Both the position numbers and the translations under genes were made by a program. Positions 48,988-57,159 of a DNA stretch of 64,000 nucleotides are shown one piece after another. The DNA is from Gordonia soli NBRC 108243. Its GTDB lineage: Bacteria; Actinomycetota; Actinomycetes; Mycobacteriales; Mycobacteriaceae. The notes under the pieces were generated by a model, which was not told the origin of the DNA, ran no database searches, and was given only the letters and a program-made list of their open reading frames with translations. The DNA lies in the NCBI RefSeq assembly GCF_000334455.1, contig NZ_BANX01000007.1, positions 62,001 to 126,000 of the forward strand, read 5' to 3'. Numbering within the stretch: position 1 is the first letter of the stretch; each line of letters starts with the position of its first letter.

Positions 48988-50583
48988 GTGCGCAGATCCG
49001 TCCCGGCGTCGCTGGTCGTCACTGCCCCGCTTGTCGTCACCGCTGCTCTGGTCGCTGCGGCCTGCTCGACGCAGTCGTCGAGCTCTGCCGACCAGATCGT
49101 GCTCGCCGAGGGGCAGGAGCTCGGCGGCTACAACCCGATCGCGGGCTACGGCGAGCTCGGCGTCTCGCCGATCTATGAGGGTCTGTACCGACCGCAGGCA
49201 AGCGACGATCGTCGGGTCCCGGATCTCGTTGCCGCGCTGGCCCAATCAGCCCCCAGCCGGATCGGGGCCCGTCAGTGGCGGATCGTGCTGCGCCCCGACG
49301 TGCGATTCTCGGACGGCAGCGCCTTCGATTCGGCCGATGTCGTCGCCACCTACCGCGCGGTCCGGGATCCGGCGGTGGCATCGGAGATCTCCACCCACTT
49401 CGCGCCGATCGTCGATGTCGCACCGGACGGACCGCGTGCGGTCACCGTGCGACTGTCGACAGACGCCGATCCCACGCCGTACCTGCTGCTCGGCATCGTC
49501 CCGTCGGAGAGAGTGGAGGCACGCCCGGCCTCGGACTGGTCGCTGAACACCGCTCCGGTCGGTACCGGGCCCTACCGACTCGAGTCACTCGAACCCGACC
49601 AAGCGGTGCTGGTCGCCCGCGACGACCGGCGCGGCGGATCGCCGGGGTTGAAGCGGATCGTGTACTCCTACGTGCCCGACGACAACACGCGCGCGCAGCG
49701 GGTGGCGGCCGGCGAGATCGACGGCGCGAACCTCCCTCCCCGGCTCGCCGACTCCCTCGGAAGGCAACCGGACGTGTCGGTGGTCGCCGCGAGGTCTGCC
49801 GATTGGCGAAATGTCTCGCTCCCTGCGGGTAACGCGTTCACCGCCGACCCGCAGGCGCGTCTGGCGATGAACCAGGGAGTCGACCGGAACGCCATCGTCG
49901 CCGACGTGCTGGCCGGCAAGGGCGCTCCTGCGAGCACCCCCGTCGCCGACGTGTACGGCGCCGCCTTCGAACCCGCAGCCCAGTACCGACTCGACCGCGC
50001 CTCGGCCGCAACCACTCTCGATCGCGCCGGATGGCTGCCCGGCCCCGACGGTGTCCGGACCAGGTCGGGCGTCCGCGCTGAGTTCACCCTCCTCTACAAC
50101 GCCCAGGACACGTTGCGACGGGACCTCGCGGTGGCGTTCGCTGCGGCGATGAAACCTCTCGGTGTGGCCGTGACACCTCGCGGCACCAGCTGGGACGACA
50201 TCGACTCCCGGCTGGGTACGGACGCGGTGATCCTCGGCGGCGGCGAGACGCCGTACAGCATCGACTCCCAGGTGTACGACACCTTGCACACGCGGGTGCC
50301 CGACTCATCGCCGTACGCGAACCCGGGCGACTTCACCGCTCCTGGTCTCGACCGCCTCCTCGACGATGCCCGAGCGGGTGCCCCGGGACCCGCCGACGAC
50401 GAGCGGTACCGACAGATCCAACGGATCTATGCCGCCCAGCCGTCGTCGGTGTTCCTCGCCTTCCTCCACCACACCTACGCAACGCGGGACTCCGGATGGC
50501 GGCACGCCGCACCGATTCTCGAGCCGCACTCGCACGGCGTCGCCTGGGGGCCCTGGTGGGATCTCGAATCCTGGCGACGATGA
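48988..50583 (+). CDS. ABC transporter substrate-binding lipoprotein (Opp/Nik type)
   Basis: A 531-residue SBP_bac_5 protein. The lipoprotein signal ends in LVAAAC-ST (lipobox Cys at about 27). Then come the typical fold segments: YNPIAGYGELGVSPIYEGLY, LRPDVRFSDGSAFDSADVVATY, GTGPYRLESLEPDQAVLV, RLAMNQGVDRNAIV and the C-terminal AQPSSVFLAFLHHTYATR. The family binds peptides, nickel chelates or other small ligands. The start is GTG 48988, five bases after GGAG. It is the first gene of the importer operon, and its stop overlaps the next start (ATGA). Confidence 0.9.
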   Translation: MRRSVPASLVVTAPLVVTAALVAAACSTQSSSSADQIVLAEGQELGGYNPIAGYGELGVSPIYEGLYRPQASDDRRVPDLVAALAQSAPSRIGARQWRIVLRPDVRFSDGSAFDSADVVATYRAVRDPAVASEISTHFAPIVDVAPDGPRAVTVRLSTDADPTPYLLLGIVPSERVEARPASDWSLNTAPVGTGPYRLESLEPDQAVLVARDDRRGGSPGLKRIVYSYVPDDNTRAQRVAAGEIDGANLPPRLADSLGRQPDVSVVAARSADWRNVSLPAGNAFTADPQARLAMNQGVDRNAIVADVLAGKGAPASTPVADVYGAAFEPAAQYRLDRASAATTLDRAGWLPGPDGVRTRSGVRAEFTLLYNAQDTLRRDLAVAFAAAMKPLGVAVTPRGTSWDDIDSRLGTDAVILGGGETPYSIDSQVYDTLHTRVPDSSPYANPGDFTAPGLDRLLDDARAGAPGPADDERYRQIQRIYAAQPSSVFLAFLHHTYATRDSGWRHAAPILEPHSHGVAWGPWWDLESWRR

Positions 50584-51665
50584 CCCGTACGTCGACCCCC
50601 GCGACGCCGACGTCGCGACGAACTCCGACCGATGACGCGGCCGAGCCGGACGCGATCGGGGTCGACACGACGTCCGCGTCCCTGCGACGTCGCGGTCGGA
50701 TCGTCGGCAGGCTTCTCGGGCGACGCGCTCTGGTCGCCATCCCCACCCTCGTCCTCATCTCCGTCGGCATCTTCGCGGTCGCTGCGCTGTCCCCTTTCGA
50801 TCCGCTCGTCGCACACCTCGGGGACGCCTACCAATCGGCAACCGAGTCGCAGCGGGCCGCGGTACGCACCGCGCAGGGGCTCGACGTGAGCTGGTGGGAG
50901 GCCTGGTGGCGATGGTGGACGGCTCTCGCGCACGGCGATCTGGGCTGGTCGTCGACACAGTCGCGGGCGGTGACCGACGTGATCGCGCAACGACTCCCGT
51001 TCACCCTGGGGCTCTCGTTCGCAGCACTCGGCACCGCCGCGGTGGTCTCCATCGGCCTCGGAGCGGTCATCGGGATGCGTCCCGGCGGCCTCCTCGCCCG
51101 ATCCTGCTCGGCCCTCGCGGTCCTCGCCGCATCGACGCCGCCCTTCGTGCTGTCCCTGGTGATGGTGAGTGTGTTCTCGGTGTCGCTCGGGTGGTTGCCG
51201 ACGTCGGGAGCGCGACTCCCCGGTGACGACTACACCGTCGGCGGAATCCTGGTCCACGGTGTGTTGCCGTTCGTCGCGCTCACGGTCTCCCAGGTGCCGT
51301 GGTTGCTGCTGTCGATGCGCGACGCGGTAATCGACACTGCGGCATCGGATGCTGTCCGCGCCGCCCGATCGCGCGGGATCGACGGCCGACGGTTGGTGAT
51401 CGGGCATGTCGCGCCGATGTCCGTGTTCCCCACCCTCGCCCTCCTCGGCACCCGGCTACCGGAGTTGATCGCGGGCGCGGCCATCGTGGAGACCGTGTTC
51501 GGGTGGCCAGGCCTCGCCGAGGCGCTGGTCGATTCGGCAGCTGCACTGGACTTCTCGCTGCTGGCCGCACTGACCATGGGATCTGCGGTCCTGGTGCTCA
51601 TCGGATCGGCGCTGTCGGATGCGGCCGCGGTGGCCATCGACCCACGCGTCGGGATGACCGCATGA
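50580..51665 (+). CDS. ABC transporter permease (DppB/NikB type)
   Basis: A 361-residue permease with an unusual hydrophilic N-terminal extension of about 40 residues, then the DppB-type first helix (LVAIPTLVLISVGIFAVAALSP) and five more helices. The EAA loop is AARSRGIDGRRLVIGHVAP, contacting the ATPases. GTRLPELIAGAAIVETVFGWPGLAEAL is a family hallmark. It overlaps the binding-protein gene and the next permease gene by ATGA junctions. Confidence 0.92.
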   Translation: MTRTSTPATPTSRRTPTDDAAEPDAIGVDTTSASLRRRGRIVGRLLGRRALVAIPTLVLISVGIFAVAALSPFDPLVAHLGDAYQSATESQRAAVRTAQGLDVSWWEAWWRWWTALAHGDLGWSSTQSRAVTDVIAQRLPFTLGLSFAALGTAAVVSIGLGAVIGMRPGGLLARSCSALAVLAASTPPFVLSLVMVSVFSVSLGWLPTSGARLPGDDYTVGGILVHGVLPFVALTVSQVPWLLLSMRDAVIDTAASDAVRAARSRGIDGRRLVIGHVAPMSVFPTLALLGTRLPELIAGAAIVETVFGWPGLAEALVDSAAALDFSLLAALTMGSAVLVLIGSALSDAAAVAIDPRVGMTA

Positions 51666-52516
51666 CGGCGACCACGCTCTCCGCGGCCGCTCGGTGGTCG
51701 ACCGTTGCGCATCTGCGCGATCGGTGGCCATGGTTGGTGCTCGCGGTGGTGGCCGTGCTCGCCGTCGCAGTCCCGCTCGTAATCGGTGGTGCGGGCCCCG
51801 ACTTCGCGGACGCGCTCCGGGCACCCGGCTCCGCCCACCTCCTCGGTACCGATCACTCGGGGTACGACCTCGGCGTCCGGACCGCCCAGGGTCTTCAGAT
51901 CTCGCTGCTGATCGCCGCGACCTGCGCGGTCGTCGCGACGGTCCTCGGCCTCGCGGTCGGCATCGTCTCGGTGTCCGCCGGCGGCTGGGTCGATGCCCTG
52001 ATCATGCGGATCGTGGACGGCTTCAACGCACTGCCGCACCTGGTCCTCGGCGTCGTGATCGCTGCGATGTGGCGAGGCGATCCGGTGGCGATCATCGCAT
52101 CCATCTCGCTCACCCACTGGCCGTCGGTCGCCCGGGTGGTCCGCGCCGAACTGCTGGCGGTCACCGGTGCGGGCTGGATCGAGGCCGCTCGCCTGGCCGG
52201 GGCCACCCGAGGTTTCGTCGCAACCCGCCATCTGCTGCCCGCCGTTCTGGGACAGGCCCTCATCGCGATGGCGATGCTGCTGCCGCATGCGATCTGGCAC
52301 GAGACGACGCTGTCGTTCCTGGGTGTCGGCCTCTCACCCGACGAGGCGAGCCTGGGCACGCTGCTCGGCCAGGCTCGCGGCGACGTCCTCTCCGGGGCCT
52401 GGTGGACGCTGGTGGTGCCCGGACTCGCCTTGATCGTCACGGCGCTGGCGTGTGCCGCGGCGGGTGCGTCCGTACGACGCTCGAGCCGCCCACCCGTCGG
52501 CGAGGTGTGGCGATGA
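51662..52516 (+). CDS. ABC transporter permease (DppC/NikC type)
   Basis: A 284-residue second permease. The DppC hallmark HLLGTDHSGYDLGVRTAQG follows the first helix, then LLIAATCAVVATVLGLAVG, the EAA loop AARLAGATRGFVATRHLLP and LSFLGVGLSPDEASLGTLLG. It forms the channel with the DppB-type subunit. Start and stop both overlap neighbours by 4 bases. Confidence 0.93.
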   Translation: MTATTLSAAARWSTVAHLRDRWPWLVLAVVAVLAVAVPLVIGGAGPDFADALRAPGSAHLLGTDHSGYDLGVRTAQGLQISLLIAATCAVVATVLGLAVGIVSVSAGGWVDALIMRIVDGFNALPHLVLGVVIAAMWRGDPVAIIASISLTHWPSVARVVRAELLAVTGAGWIEAARLAGATRGFVATRHLLPAVLGQALIAMAMLLPHAIWHETTLSFLGVGLSPDEASLGTLLGQARGDVLSGAWWTLVVPGLALIVTALACAAAGASVRRSSRPPVGEVWR

Positions 52517-53274
52517 CCATCGCGGCGCAACTGCGCTCGTTCTCGGTCGACATCGCGGTCCGCGGCTCCCGACAGTCGACTAGGGTCCGCGTACTGGACG
52601 GCGTCGATCTCACGGTCGAGCGCGAACGGGTCACCGCCCTCGTCGGTGAATCGGGATGCGGGAAGTCGATGGTCGCCGCCGCCCTGACCGGACTGCTGCC
52701 GCCCGGATCGACGGTGTCCGGCGCGTCGATCGTCGACGGCATCGACCTCGCACCCGACGACCCTCGGTGGCGAGGACTGCGTGGCCATCGGGTCGGGTTG
52801 GTCCCCCAGTCCGCGGCGACGTCGTTCACGCCGGTACGCACGGTCGGCGACCAGTTGGACGAGGTCGTCACCGCGCTGTCCGGCGAGAGCACGCCCGCTC
52901 GCCTCTGCGCCGACGTCGGTCTGCCGCCGGGTGTGCTGTCGAAGTACCCGCACGAGATCTCCGGCGGGATGGCTCAGCGGGCCGCCGTCGCGGCGGCGAT
53001 CGCGGGTCGGCCAGAGGTACTGATCGCAGACGAACCGACCGCGTCCCTGGACCCTGTTCTCGCCCAGAGGATCTGGCATCTGCTCGCCGATCAGGCCGAA
53101 GCGGGGGCCGCCGTCCTGGTCGTCACGCACGACCTCGAGACGATGCGGCGCGTCGGCCGCTGCGACTCGGTGGCACTCATGCGGTCCGGCCGGATCCTCC
53201 GGCAGGAGTCTCTCGAGGCCATGGCCGCATCGGACGACGACTACGTACGCGCATTCACCGAGCCGGTGATCTGA
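52513..53274 (+). CDS. ABC transporter ATP-binding protein (DppD/NikD type)
   Basis: A 253-residue ATPase: Walker A GESGCGKS near residue 46, the Q-loop VPQSAATSFTPV, ABC signature ISGGMAQR, Walker B VLIADEPTASLD and the switch His in VVTHDLE. The C-terminal extension that carries the Cys-rich oligopeptide-binding motif in many OppD proteins is short here. One base separates its stop from the GTG of the partner ATPase. Confidence 0.92.
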   Translation: MTIAAQLRSFSVDIAVRGSRQSTRVRVLDGVDLTVERERVTALVGESGCGKSMVAAALTGLLPPGSTVSGASIVDGIDLAPDDPRWRGLRGHRVGLVPQSAATSFTPVRTVGDQLDEVVTALSGESTPARLCADVGLPPGVLSKYPHEISGGMAQRAAVAAAIAGRPEVLIADEPTASLDPVLAQRIWHLLADQAEAGAAVLVVTHDLETMRRVGRCDSVALMRSGRILRQESLEAMAASDDDYVRAFTEPVI

Positions 53275-53275
53275 G

Positions 53276-54031
53276 GTGTCGGTCGCGAACGGACCCGACC
53301 GCCTGGTACGGAGTGGCATCGTCGGCGTCGGGCTGACGGTCCGCCTCGGGGAGACGACAGTTCTCTCGGGCGTCGACGTCACCGTGGAACCGGGATCGGT
53401 GACGGGCGTGGTCGGCGCATCGGGGACCGGGAAGACGACCCTGATCCGCGCGGTCGCCGGCCTCGTACCGATCATGTCCGGGTCGATCCGCTACGACGGC
53501 CGCGCTCGTCCGCCGACCGGCTCGCTGGCCGTACTCGCTCAGCATGCCCGGTTGGTGTGCAATCCCCGGTGGACGTTACGCCGCATCATCGCCGAACCGG
53601 CGTCGGTGCGCCGTACCGACGGACGCCGGGGTCCCGGACGACCGCTCGCCATCGAGTCGATCGCCTCTCGGGTCGGTCTCGCCGAGGAACTTCTCGACCG
53701 ACGGCCCGCGCAGGTCAGCGATGGTCAGCTCCAACGCGCCTGTCTCGCGCGCACACTCGTGCAACGACCGGACCACCTGCTGTGTGACGAGCCCACCGCC
53801 ATGCTCGACCCCATCGCGGCGCGCGACGTGATCGGCCTCCTCGACGAGATGGTCGACGAGGGGGTCGGCGTACTCCTCGTCACCCATCAGCGTCGGTTGC
53901 TCGAGCCGCGAGCCCGGTCGATCGTCGACCTCGATCGAACCGAACTCGACTCCACCGAACTCGAAAGCGCCGACCAGGTCGCGGCCGAGCATGGTTGCCG
54001 CCTTCCGACCGATCAGGTCAGCAGCGACTGA
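53276..54031 (+). CDS. ABC transporter ATP-binding protein (DppF/NikE type)
   Basis: A 251-residue ATPase with Walker A GASGTGKTT, the Q-loop LAQHARLVCNPRWT, a signature that reads VSDGQLQR instead of LSGGQ, Walker B LLCDEPTAMLD and switch His in LVTHQRR. The Gly to Asp change in the signature is noteworthy but occurs in such heterodimers where one site is weak. GTG start. Its end overlaps the convergent peroxidase gene by 19 bases. Confidence 0.9.
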   Translation: MSVANGPDRLVRSGIVGVGLTVRLGETTVLSGVDVTVEPGSVTGVVGASGTGKTTLIRAVAGLVPIMSGSIRYDGRARPPTGSLAVLAQHARLVCNPRWTLRRIIAEPASVRRTDGRRGPGRPLAIESIASRVGLAEELLDRRPAQVSDGQLQRACLARTLVQRPDHLLCDEPTAMLDPIAARDVIGLLDEMVDEGVGVLLVTHQRRLLEPRARSIVDLDRTELDSTELESADQVAAEHGCRLPTDQVSSD

Positions 54032-55227
54032 CCGAGATACTCACCTCCCTTCACACCCGGCAGGATCGCGAACACCGCGGAACCGATCGGGGTGGTCCAC
54101 TCGTTCAGTGCGTCCGCCTCCGCCAGGCGACGTTGCACCGGCAGGAACTGCGCGTCGATGTCCTGCTGGAACGCGGTGAACACGAGTCCCACATCGCTGG
54201 TCAGGCCGCGCGGCGGAGGGTCGTCGTAGTTGAACGCCCGACGGAGGAACCGTTCTCGGGGCGTCTGATGATGCGCCCGGGCGATGTGGGCATTGGCGGG
54301 GATCACGGGGATACCCATCCGGGTGGCGTCGAGATCCGGTTCGTCGTGCTCGTGGACACCGGTCAGCGGCGCCCCGGTGTCCTGTCGCCGCCCGATGGTC
54401 AGCTCGCGTCCCCGCGGATCCAGCTCGTCCCACGTGTCGAGTTCGATCCTGATGCGCCGCAACACCATCGTCGTCCCGCCGGCGAACCACGGTTGGTCAC
54501 GGCCCTGATCCCACACCAGACCGTCGAGGTCGGGGCCCGGCGTGGGATTGACCGTTCCGTCGACCTGTCCCATCATGTTCCGCATCGTCTGACCGTCCGG
54601 ACGGACGCCGCGGGCGGTGCGGAACCCGCGCTGCTGCCAGCGGACCGACGTCATCGACCGCACGTTCTTGAGCAGCACGCGCGTGGCATGTGCGGCCGCG
54701 CTCGGATCGTCGCCGCCGATCTGCAGTAGCAGATCGCCACCGTTCCAGCTTGATTCGAGACGGTCCACCGCAAAGGGCGGCAACTGCCGCACCGAGGCAG
54801 GCCGTCGGTCGCCGAGTCCGACCCGGTCGAACACCTCCGGGCCGAGACCGACCGTGACGGTCAGCCGAGCAGGCGCCGTGGCCAGTTCTGGCTCGGTGTC
54901 GGCCAGCGCCGGACGGCCCGACGTCAGGCGCTCGGCGTCGGTGGTCCACAACCGCAGGATCGATCTCAGGTCGCCGACGGTCGCCGATGGTGCCAGATCG
55001 ACTGCGACGAAGACCACGTGTGCCGGCGGGACCGTAGTGATCCCGGCCTGGTGTGCACCGCGAAACGGTATTGTCTCGGAACCGAATCCGCCGATCGAGG
55101 CCGCGTCCGATCGCGAGGCCGAGGTGGCGACCGCCCCGACTCCGGCGGCCCCGAGCGCGGCGGCGCCTCCGGTCAGGAGACGCCGCCTGCTCAGACCGCG
55201 GCGATCGGGTGTGCGAGCGTCAGGCAC
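54013..55227 (-). CDS. Tat-exported DyP-type haem peroxidase
   Basis: A 404-residue dye-decolorising peroxidase. The N-terminus carries a twin-arginine signal (SRRRLLTGGAAALGAAGVGA). The DyP GxxDG motif is GQVDGTVNP, with the distal Asp, and the proximal haem His region is IARAHHQTPRERFLRRAFNYDD. FEB/EfeB-like members act with iron uptake or oxidise phenolics. It overlaps the copper-binding lipoprotein gene by 8 bases, so the two are coupled and the pair may function together at the cell surface. Confidence 0.92.
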   Translation of the reverse strand: MPDARTPDRRGLSRRRLLTGGAAALGAAGVGAVATSASRSDAASIGGFGSETIPFRGAHQAGITTVPPAHVVFVAVDLAPSATVGDLRSILRLWTTDAERLTSGRPALADTEPELATAPARLTVTVGLGPEVFDRVGLGDRRPASVRQLPPFAVDRLESSWNGGDLLLQIGGDDPSAAAHATRVLLKNVRSMTSVRWQQRGFRTARGVRPDGQTMRNMMGQVDGTVNPTPGPDLDGLVWDQGRDQPWFAGGTTMVLRRIRIELDTWDELDPRGRELTIGRRQDTGAPLTGVHEHDEPDLDATRMGIPVIPANAHIARAHHQTPRERFLRRAFNYDDPPPRGLTSDVGLVFTAFQQDIDAQFLPVQRRLAEADALNEWTTPIGSAVFAILPGVKGGEYLGQSLLT

Positions 55228-55744
55228 CGGAACCGTGTCCGGGCTGGTAGTTCTCCTCCGCGCCGGGGAAGTCGCGCACCTGGGCGTCGAAGTCCATCGT
55301 CGAGCCGTCCGAGGCGGTCAGCTCGAACCCGATCTCTTGTCCGGGGGTCACGGCCGCCGGGAGATCGAGCAGCATGAGATGGTCGCCGCCGGGCGACAGG
55401 GTGGCGGTTCCCTTGGCCGGGACCACGAAGCCGCCGCTCTTGGGCCGCATGACCATCGCGCCGGTGTCGGTCGGTACCACCTCGTGCAACTCCATCCGAC
55501 CGGCAGCCGGCGAGGACGCCGACACGATCCGGATATCGGTGTCGCCGGAGTTGGTGAGCACGCCGAATGCGGCCGTCATACCGTCGGGTGCTCCCTTCAC
55601 CCATTGATCGCTGATGGACAGCGCGCTCGCCGCACGGGGGTCGGGTCTGTCGTCGCCGCATCCCGCGACCAGTCCCATTGTCACGAGCGCGGCCGCGCCG
55701 GCCACCGTCAGTCGTGCGAAACGTGTGGAGATCCTTCGGTTCAT
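55220..55744 (-). CDS. PCu(A)C-type copper-binding lipoprotein
   Basis: A 174-residue lipoprotein (lipobox LVAGC) with the periplasmic copper chaperone PCu(A)C domain. The Cu(I) ligands follow the H(M)x10Mx21HxM-like pattern in MELHEVVPTDTGAMVMRP and GGDHLMLLDL. Relatives deliver copper to cytochrome oxidase. ATG 55744 gives a proper signal; a longer frame to 55774 exists. It overlaps the downstream peroxidase gene by 8 bases. Confidence 0.92.
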   Translation of the reverse strand: MNRRISTRFARLTVAGAAALVTMGLVAGCGDDRPDPRAASALSISDQWVKGAPDGMTAAFGVLTNSGDTDIRIVSASSPAAGRMELHEVVPTDTGAMVMRPKSGGFVVPAKGTATLSPGGDHLMLLDLPAAVTPGQEIGFELTASDGSTMDFDAQVRDFPGAEENYQPGHGSGA

Positions 55745-55765
55745 CGATGTTCCTTGTCGTCTGAG

Positions 55766-56002
55766 ATGTCCCATCGCGAACGGTCGCGACCGCCGTACAA
55801 ATCAGGCGTGTACCGGAACGGCCCCGACGGGTCAGCACTCGGACCGGTCAGCTGGGCGACCGGGTTCGAGGTGTCGCCGAAGCCTGCGGTGGACTCGCTG
55901 GATGTCGGCGACCGCAGCGCGATGGGATGCGCGGACCCGCAATCGTGGCAGCGCCGTCCGCGGCATGAATGGTTCGTCCGGCCGTATCGACGGCGGACGT
56001 GA
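55766..56002 (+). CDS. Small unknown protein (possible)
   Basis: A 78-codon frame with high third-position GC and a protein-like composition (aromatic residues and WATGFEVSPK, ending HEWFVRPYRRRT). It starts at ATG 55766 without a clear ribosome site and is the only plausible frame in an otherwise empty 280-base gap between minus-strand genes. No family recognised. It could be a shadow of a lost gene. Confidence 0.35.
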   Translation: MSHRERSRPPYKSGVYRNGPDGSALGPVSWATGFEVSPKPAVDSLDVGDRSAMGCADPQSWQRRPRHEWFVRPYRRRT

Positions 56003-56024
56003 GGTGACGGGTTGGCTCGCGCGA

Positions 56025-56549
56025 TCAGGCGAGCGACGCGGCGCGGGGTGGCCCGCGCGTGCCGCCGCCCGACGAGAGGACTCCACGCCGCCGGGAGGGG
56101 GTCGACCGCGTATCGAAGCGCACGCGGGAAATCGGTCGAGCGCCGGCGGACACCAGCCGCAGCAGGCGCCGGATGGATGCGACGGCGACCCGCACGAGAT
56201 GTTCGGCGGTCCGTGCCGCGAGGCCGACGACGACCGCGACGAGCAGGTGACCGCCGAGCATGGTCGGCGTCGGGACGAACTCGTGCAGGTGCCCCGCGGT
56301 CGTCGACATCATCAGGTGGGCGGCGAACTGCCCGGCCACGAGATAGGCGACGAGGGTGGTCAGACGCGCAGAGGGGCGGGCCGAGGTCAGCAGGCCGATC
56401 GCCGCGCTCGCGCCGACCAGCACCACCAGGGGGCCCGTCGACGGCAGGTGGCCGCCGCCCATTCCGTGGGCCGGAAGCGCCGCGGCACCGGATGCAGCAC
56501 CGACCGCGACGCCGCGAACCCGCGCGGCGAACAGGGCGGCACTCGACAT
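56025..56549 (-). CDS. Multi-pass membrane protein, unknown
   Basis: A 174-residue protein with four predicted transmembrane helices (about residues 5-27, 38-55, 65-85 and 95-115) and an Arg-rich cytoplasmic tail. His and Met residues cluster in the loops (HGMGGGH, HLMMSTTAGHLHEF), which recalls copper-handling membrane proteins. It lies upstream of a copper lipoprotein gene on the same strand. No family is recognised, and the copper link is inferred from residues and place. Confidence 0.65.
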   Translation of the reverse strand: MSSAALFAARVRGVAVGAASGAAALPAHGMGGGHLPSTGPLVVLVGASAAIGLLTSARPSARLTTLVAYLVAGQFAAHLMMSTTAGHLHEFVPTPTMLGGHLLVAVVVGLAARTAEHLVRVAVASIRRLLRLVSAGARPISRVRFDTRSTPSRRRGVLSSGGGTRGPPRAASLA

Positions 56550-56660
56550 GTGGGGAACACTACCGTGCGTCGTAGTCGCTCGACGTGCGGGAATAATCTC
56601 CGTACACTATACGTAGTAATGAGGCTCGCATTGCCGACTCGATTCCCCTCGGAGGTCCAC

Positions 56661-57119
56661 ATGCCCGCGTCCCCTCGCACCGCCACGCCACCCCGCTGGC
56701 TCAAGCCGCTGAACAAGGTCCTCATGGCCGTCAACCGCCTCGGCGGCATGAAGGACCTGAACATCCTTGTCGTCGACGGCCGCAAGAGCGGCAAACCCCG
56801 CCGCACACCGCTGACGGTCGTGGAGTTCGAGGGCGACCGCTACCTCCTCGAGGGCTTCCCCGGCGCCGACTGGGCCCGCAACGTGCGTGCCGCACACGGC
56901 CTGGTGTCGATGGCCTCGGGCAAGCGCGTGCGCGACGTGCTCCTCGTGGAACTCTCCGCGGCCGATTCGGTCCCCGTGCTCCGCGCATGGCCAGAACTGG
57001 CGGGCTCCGACGGCCCCGAATTGATGCGGGACAACGGTGTCGTCGCCGACGTCACCCCCGACGCCTTCACCGAACTGGCGGGCGTCTGCTCGGTATTCCG
57101 TATCGACGCACGCGTCTGA
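56661..57119 (+). CDS. Deazaflavin (F420)-dependent nitroreductase-family oxidoreductase
   Basis: A 152-residue DDN/FDOR-A-type split-barrel protein: LNILVVDGRKSGKPRRTPLTVVEFEGDRYLLEGFPGADW, then NVRAAHGLVSMASGKRV. These small proteins use F420 to reduce quinones, nitroimidazoles or unsaturated lipids in mycolic-acid bacteria. ATG 56661 has GGAGG five bases before it. A palindrome-like ACTATACGTAGT lies about 45 bases upstream. Confidence 0.9.
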   Translation: MPASPRTATPPRWLKPLNKVLMAVNRLGGMKDLNILVVDGRKSGKPRRTPLTVVEFEGDRYLLEGFPGADWARNVRAAHGLVSMASGKRVRDVLLVELSAADSVPVLRAWPELAGSDGPELMRDNGVVADVTPDAFTELAGVCSVFRIDARV

Positions 57120-57159
57120 ACGTGCCGGGGCGCACGAAGTCGCGGCAGGTGACGCGAGC

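Noticed and set aside
48988-54031. Naming the importer nikABCDE
   Set aside because: Sequence shows only the Opp/Dpp/Nik family; the nickel link depends on the ArsR residue pattern.
57121-57136. CGTGC...GCACG hairpin after the deazaflavin oxidoreductase gene
   Set aside because: Only five base pairs; too weak to call a terminator.
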